Shown here piece after piece: positions 59,937-64,000 of a DNA stretch of 64,000 nt. Source of the DNA: Lysobacter sp. M2-1 (lineage in GTDB: Bacteria > Pseudomonadota > Gammaproteobacteria > Xanthomonadales > Xanthomonadaceae); the NCBI RefSeq assembly GCF_022662495.1, contig NZ_JAKPBU010000009.1, forward strand, positions 62,001-126,000, in the 5' to 3' direction. The position numbers and the translations under genes are program-made. The notes under the pieces were generated by a model. That model was not told where the DNA came from. It worked only from the letters and a program-made list of their open reading frames with translations, and ran no database searches. Positions within the stretch are counted from its first letter, which is position 1. Each line of letters opens with the position of its first letter.

Positions 59937-60338
59937 GCGGGTGTCTCCTCTGCATTTCTGGCACGGAAGCGTCCAGACATTCGGACGCGACCGCTGCGCA
60001 ACGCTAGCGGAGACCCCGCATAAGCATGGTGAGCGTGGTGTAGCGCCTGGTCTCGATCCAACCAGATCAATTACCTGCCCACGGCCCGCTGTCGTGCGCA
60101 CAGCGCACGCTACGCGGACCGCCCGTGTGACCGACGTACAGGTTTTCCTGCCGATGCTTGCCTAGGGCGTACCCGAGCTTGCGTTCGCTAGATGTCGCGT
60201 ACGCGCGGCTGCACAGCATGCGCCGCGCCTGATGTGTCACCGCGATGTCACCGCGGTTTCAATCGCACGAAACCGCGGTGGCAAACGACACGGCGACTGT
60301 GGAAGCCTTGCGCGCCTCCTCCGTATGGACACGCCGCC
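59937..60338. other. upstream region of the LysM gene with a perfect hairpin
   Basis: 402 bp without a gene. Two copies of GATGTCACCGC-like sequence (about 60230-60254) run into a perfect 12-bp inverted repeat CACCGCGGTTTC / GAAACCGCGGTG (60249-60260 and 60269-60280, loop AATCGCAC) that ends 58 bp before the LysM start. It may be an attenuator, an operator or an RNA leader structure. Confidence 0.7.
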
Positions 60339-63300
60339 ATGGTCGATCCGCTGCGCACCGAGTACACCCCTCCTCCGCCCCCACCTCCGGCCGAGCAACC
60401 CGGTGAAAAACAGCACACCGTGCAGCAAGGCGAGAACCTGCAGCAGATCGCCGACGAGCACCGCACCACGCCGCAGGCGATCCTCGACATCAATCCGCAT
60501 GTGCGCGACCCGAGCCTGCTCAACGCCGGCGAAGTGCTGAACATGCCCGACGCCACCGTGGACCCGCAGGTGTCGCGCACCGTCGACGCCGTGCTGTCCG
60601 CGGACGCCACCGCCGAGCAGAAGAACGAAGCCAACGTGCGGCTGCAGGATTACGTCGATAGCAACGGCGGCCTCGGCGGCACGGGCGTGGCACCCGAAAC
60701 GCTGCCGGGCGTAGCCGTCGGCCTGCTGACGGATGCAGGCCTGCCCACGGTGCCGAAGGAAGTCGTGTCCGCGGTCGACCAGGTCATCGGTCCGGACGCA
60801 AGCTTCGACCAGCGCATCGCCGGCTACCAGGCGGTCGCCGGCTACGTGGACCAGGTCGGCGGCGTGAGCGATCAGGGCATCACCGCCGAAGCGCTGCCCG
60901 CGCAGGCCGCGCGGATGCTGCGCGAGGCCGGCACCGACGTGCGCCTGCGCCCGGAAGTGATTACCAGCGTCAACGGCCTGCTGGCCGATGACGCGACGCC
61001 GGCCGATCGCGAAGCGGCCTACGCCACCGTGCAGCGCTACGTCGACCAGGTCGGCGGCATCGGCGATGCGGGCATCCTCGCCGACGCCCTGCCGCTCAAG
61101 GCCGCGCACCTGCTGGCGGACGCCGGTAATCCCGCGCTGCGCTTCGACCCGCGCGTACTGCAGGCGGTGGACGCGGTGATCGCGCCCGGCGCCAGCGACG
61201 CGCAGACGCTGGCGGGCTACGACGCGTTGCAACAGTACGTCGACGAGGTCGGCGGCATCGGCGACCAGGGCATCACCGCCGACTACCTGCCCGCGAAGGC
61301 CGCCGAACTGCTGCGCGAAAACGGCACCGAGGTGCAGCTGGAGGCGGCACCCAACGCCTCGGTCGAGCAGGTGGTGCAGATCATGGAAGCCGGCGCCACG
61401 CCGGCCGAGCAGGTCCGGATCCTCGGCGAGGCCTATGCCCAGGCCGATCCGCAGACCCGGCGCGACCTGCTGGCAAATTCGCAGGTGCAGCAGGCCCTGC
61501 GGGCCGCGGCCTTCGACGCCACCGCACCGCTGACCCAGACGCCGGACAGCTCGCAGGGCCAGGCCGTGCCCTTCTTGGATGCCGCGAACAACCTCAATGC
61601 GCTGACCCAGGACCTGGATCCCGCACTGGTGGCCGCGGTGCTGGAGAACACCACCAGCGCGTATTCGAACTACGCGCTCAACGATTACGGCGGGCCGACC
61701 GGGATGGAAGGCACCGCGACCTTCCTGCGGGTGCTCGACCGCGCCGCCGGCACGCCGGAAGGCCAGGCTGCGATCCAGGCGCTGGCCAACACCGGACTGG
61801 GTCTGGATCGGAATGGCCTGTACCAGCACGGCGCCGAGGGCGGTACGCCCGCCTTCGCGATCGCCGCGGGCTACGGGCAGGACATCGTGATGGAAGGCGT
61901 GAATACCTATGCCGGCTCGACGGTGAAGGACAGCGCCGACGCCTACATCCAGCACACCCAGGAACTGAACTGGCTGATCGCCAACCAGGGCGGGACGATG
62001 ACGCCCGAGCAGCTCGAGCTTGCGATCAAGGACTACATCGCCCGCCAGGGTCCCGGCTGGGAGCAGACCGCCAACGAGCTCAAGGAGCAGCTCGCGCAGG
62101 ACGGGCTGGAGCTGCAGGCGCAGATCGAGACCCTGCTGGCGGCCGGCGGTTACGAGGACGAGGTCGCCGCGCTGCTCGACGATCCGAACAATCAGTTCGC
62201 GCTGACCACCGCGCTGGGCAACCATCCCGAAGCCGTCACCGACCGCACGTTGAGCCTGTTGTCCGGGCTGGGCAAGACCACCGAGAGCGGACGCCGCACG
62301 CTGGAGATCGCGGCCAATGCGTACATCAAGTCGCAGGTGCTGCAGCCGCTGGCGAGCTACGACCCGGCCGATCCGAATTCCGTCGCGCAGCTGCAATCGA
62401 CGCTCAACCGGCTCAAGGCGCCGGGCATGTCGACCGCGCTGGGCATCGACCAGCCCAAGCTGGACCGCGCGGTACAGGCGCTGCAGGACTCGCTGCAAGG
62501 CCCCAACGCCACCCAGGCCGATCTCGATCGGGCGATGGCCAAGCTCAACAGCGACCTGGACGGCGCGGCCCTGTCCAAGACCACGCCGGCTGGACAGCTG
62601 TTCCGCGCCCTGGGCGTGGGTCTGGCGGGCATCAACCTGGCCTCGTCGCTGCAGCGCGCCGGGCGCGATCCGGCCGCACTGGAGAACTGGGGCAAGGTCG
62701 TGACCGACAGCCTGGGCGTGAGCCAGAAGACCGCCGAGATCATGTTCGCGCGCGGCGCCGGCGGCACCGGCACGGAGCTGCTGGCGAGCAGGACCGCCGG
62801 TCGCATCGTCAGCGGCCTGAGCGCGGCCGCGGACGGCTGGCTGGCCGCAAGCGCCTTCGCCAAAGGCGATCCCGCGCTGGGCACGCTGTACTCGGTGGCC
62901 GCGGCCGGCGGCGCGCTGGCGACCGCGTCCAGCTTCGGCCTGGTCGGCGCCTGGGGCGGACCGGTCGGCATCGGCCTGACCGCGATCGCCGCGCTCGGCG
63001 TCTATGCCGTGCAGAGCACGCGCGACTCCAACGTGCACATGGACGATCCGGATACCGCGCCGTTCCTGGAGTTCTCCGGTCTGGATGCCGAAACCGCCCA
63101 GGCGCTGACCGACCAGAGCGGCGAAGGCCATAGTCCGATGCCGCTGCTGGTGAAGTACGCCGAACTCAAGGGCTACGACATGAGCAATCCGCAGCACCAG
63201 CAGCAGTTCACCGCCTGGCTCAACGGCATGTCGGGCGAGCAGCTCGACCACGTACGCAACTGGGTGCACAACATCGCCGACGAATTCGACGGCGATGCCG

Positions 63301-63455
63301 GCCGGCTCGGCGCCGACAGCAACGTGGTGCTGGAACGCGAATGGATCTACAGCACCGCTGGCGCGGCCGAGGTCTATGGCACACCCGATACCGTGGGCGA
63401 GCTCGATGCACTGATGCAGCAGCTCTACGGCGCGACGCCGCTGCCGGCGGTGTAG
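60339..63455 (+). CDS. large LysM-domain protein with tandem repeats
   Basis: 1038 residues from ATG 60339. A Pro-rich leader (residues 10-17) precedes a LysM domain (about 25-70, HTVQQGENLQQIADEHRTTP), which binds peptidoglycan or chitin-like glycans. Four tandem repeats of about 65 residues follow (75-330), each with a YVD..GG.. and D.GI.A..LP..AA.LL..AG pattern. A long helical middle comes next, then a hydrophobic, Gly/Ala-rich segment near residues 840-900 (LYSVAAAGGALATASSFGLV), and a polar C-terminus ending TPLPAV. There is no N-terminal signal peptide, so export would need a non-Sec route. It resembles large secreted effector or toxin-like proteins of Xanthomonadales, but I recognise no catalytic motif. 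Confidence 0.85.
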   Translation: MVDPLRTEYTPPPPPPPAEQPGEKQHTVQQGENLQQIADEHRTTPQAILDINPHVRDPSLLNAGEVLNMPDATVDPQVSRTVDAVLSADATAEQKNEANVRLQDYVDSNGGLGGTGVAPETLPGVAVGLLTDAGLPTVPKEVVSAVDQVIGPDASFDQRIAGYQAVAGYVDQVGGVSDQGITAEALPAQAARMLREAGTDVRLRPEVITSVNGLLADDATPADREAAYATVQRYVDQVGGIGDAGILADALPLKAAHLLADAGNPALRFDPRVLQAVDAVIAPGASDAQTLAGYDALQQYVDEVGGIGDQGITADYLPAKAAELLRENGTEVQLEAAPNASVEQVVQIMEAGATPAEQVRILGEAYAQADPQTRRDLLANSQVQQALRAAAFDATAPLTQTPDSSQGQAVPFLDAANNLNALTQDLDPALVAAVLENTTSAYSNYALNDYGGPTGMEGTATFLRVLDRAAGTPEGQAAIQALANTGLGLDRNGLYQHGAEGGTPAFAIAAGYGQDIVMEGVNTYAGSTVKDSADAYIQHTQELNWLIANQGGTMTPEQLELAIKDYIARQGPGWEQTANELKEQLAQDGLELQAQIETLLAAGGYEDEVAALLDDPNNQFALTTALGNHPEAVTDRTLSLLSGLGKTTESGRRTLEIAANAYIKSQVLQPLASYDPADPNSVAQLQSTLNRLKAPGMSTALGIDQPKLDRAVQALQDSLQGPNATQADLDRAMAKLNSDLDGAALSKTTPAGQLFRALGVGLAGINLASSLQRAGRDPAALENWGKVVTDSLGVSQKTAEIMFARGAGGTGTELLASRTAGRIVSGLSAAADGWLAASAFAKGDPALGTLYSVAAAGGALATASSFGLVGAWGGPVGIGLTAIAALGVYAVQSTRDSNVHMDDPDTAPFLEFSGLDAETAQALTDQSGEGHSPMPLLVKYAELKGYDMSNPQHQQQFTAWLNGMSGEQLDHVRNWVHNIADEFDGDAGRLGADSNVVLEREWIYSTAGAAEVYGTPDTVGELDALMQQLYGATPLPAV

Positions 63456-63492
63456 GCGCGCAGCATGCGGCGAGTGGTTCGAATGGCGCGTG

Positions 63493-63562
63493 CGTCGGGG
63501 GCGTAGCCCGACCTACGGGAGCGTGCTCGATGTAGGAGCGCCTCTTAGGCGCGACCGGAATC
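63493..63562. repeat. inverted copy of GTAGGTCGGGC repeat and GTAGGAGCG element, copy 7
   Basis: GCGTGCGTCGGGGGCGTAGC followed by CCGACCTAC is the reverse complement of 39424-39455 with one base missing. A GTAGGAGCGCCTCTTAGGCGCGA hairpin (63533-63555) follows directly. Together they separate the LysM gene from the convergent small gene. Confidence 0.8.
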
Positions 63563-63595
63563 CCGCACGCGCGAGCTGACTGATGGGCCGCGGCA

Positions 63596-63799
63596 TCACG
63601 CCGCGGCCAGCACGTCCATGCACACCACCTCGCCGTTGCCCATGGGCACCAGCACGCCGACGTCGTGGTCGCACAGCACCGCTTCGGCCGTGGCCAGGAT
63701 GCGCGCGGCGAGCAGGGCGTTGGCCTTGCATTGGAAGGTTTCGTGAAAGGGGCCGCTCCGCACGACGAATCCGCACGGTTCTTCGGTGATCTCGACCAT
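63596..63799 (-). CDS. small hypothetical protein
   Basis: 67 residues, ATG 63799 with GGAG 7 bp upstream. MVEITEEPCGFVVRSGPFHE and a middle helix NALLAARILATAEAVLCDHD suggest a compact alpha/beta fold. The end VLVPMGNGEVVCMDVLAAA is hydrophobic. No family assigned with confidence. Confidence 0.6.
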   Translation of the reverse strand: MVEITEEPCGFVVRSGPFHETFQCKANALLAARILATAEAVLCDHDVGVLVPMGNGEVVCMDVLAAA

Positions 63800-63973
63800 C
63801 TGCCTGCTCCAGCGGGGGAAAGAAGTCCCCGGTCCAGCTCACGACTTGCTCATAGTCGCGGTCTGTTCCCTTGCGGAGCGGCATCCGATGCCTGCGCATG
63901 ACCGTGCTACCGGGGTGCGCTCAGGATGCGGGCCGGATGTGACCGGGTCATTCAGGCGACTACCCGAATCGGC

Positions 63974-63989
63974 CTAGGAAAAATCCTAG
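63974..63989. repeat. CTAGGA-AAAA-TCCTAG palindrome
   Basis: Perfect 6-bp arms with an AAAA spacer near the window end. A related palindrome TTAGGA-AAAG-TCCTAA lies at 53864-53879 at the 3' end of the integrase gene. The shared form suggests a common binding site or small repeat. The region 63800-64000 holds no convincing gene. Confidence 0.55.
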
Positions 63990-64000
63990 TCCGGGGTAGG

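Noticed and set aside
60237-63269. 1010-codon minus-strand frame opposite the LysM gene
   Set aside because: Its product is Arg/Gln/Gly/His-rich without domains, while the plus frame has a clear LysM domain and tandem repeats.

Overview
The window is high-GC chromosomal DNA from a gammaproteobacterium, most likely a member of the Xanthomonadaceae/Lysobacteraceae (Lysobacter, Luteimonas or Pseudoxanthomonas type). I infer this from the gene content: an Entner-Doudoroff cluster beside a TonB-receptor/tryptophan-halogenase-like sugar locus, a serine O-succinyltransferase of the MetXS type, and many short interspersed palindromes of the kind common in this family. No 16S or marker gene is present, so the genus is not fixed.

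Layout. (1) 1-7118, plus strand: the 3' part of a GH1 beta-glucosidase, then zwf, glk, pgl, edd and eda, which carry glucose through the Entner-Doudoroff route. (2) 7248-18772, minus strand: a LacI-type regulator, a large TonB-dependent receptor, a tryptophan-halogenase-like flavoprotein, an unrecognised 65-residue protein, a glycoamylase-family lipoprotein, a sugar-binding lipoprotein and two ABC permeases. Together they look like an outer- and inner-membrane uptake route for a glucan or oligoglucoside that feeds region 1. (3) 18942-30512: bolA and yciI, a secreted M12-like metalloprotease, scpA-scpB-rluB, a slipin/NfeD pair, and an omega-amidase/aminotransferase pair. (4) 30570-40730: a DUF3293 gene, a complete cytochrome c maturation operon ccmABCDEFGHI, metXS, a cysteine-dioxygenase-like gene and a small membrane protein.

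(5) 40925-55425: a tRNA-Leu(CAA) gene whose 3' end is the left attachment site of a 14.4-kb integrative island. A 28-bp near-perfect copy of the tRNA end lies at 55398-55425, next to a tyrosine integrase, and the hairpin that probably once terminated the tRNA lies just outside it. The island holds a truncated YegP-type gene, an XRE/ImmA-type regulatory pair preceded by eight 9-bp tandem repeats, several tiny proteins, a decayed phage terminase, a block of minus-strand phage-like genes, a serine recombinase, a divergent SRAP-domain protein, a lipoprotein and a PLD-like protein. It looks like a cryptic prophage or phage satellite that has lost its structural genes.

(6) 55668-59481: small unrelated genes (DUF302, DUF486, two GNATs of which one is frameshifted, a rifampin ADP-ribosyltransferase, a methyltransferase) separated by attC-like sequences. 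This looks like a cluster of integron cassettes without an integron integrase. (7) 59568-64000: a VOC protein, a 1038-residue LysM protein with four tandem repeats of about 65 residues, and a small conserved-looking ORF.

All assignments come from reading the sequence and recalling family motifs. No database search was run.
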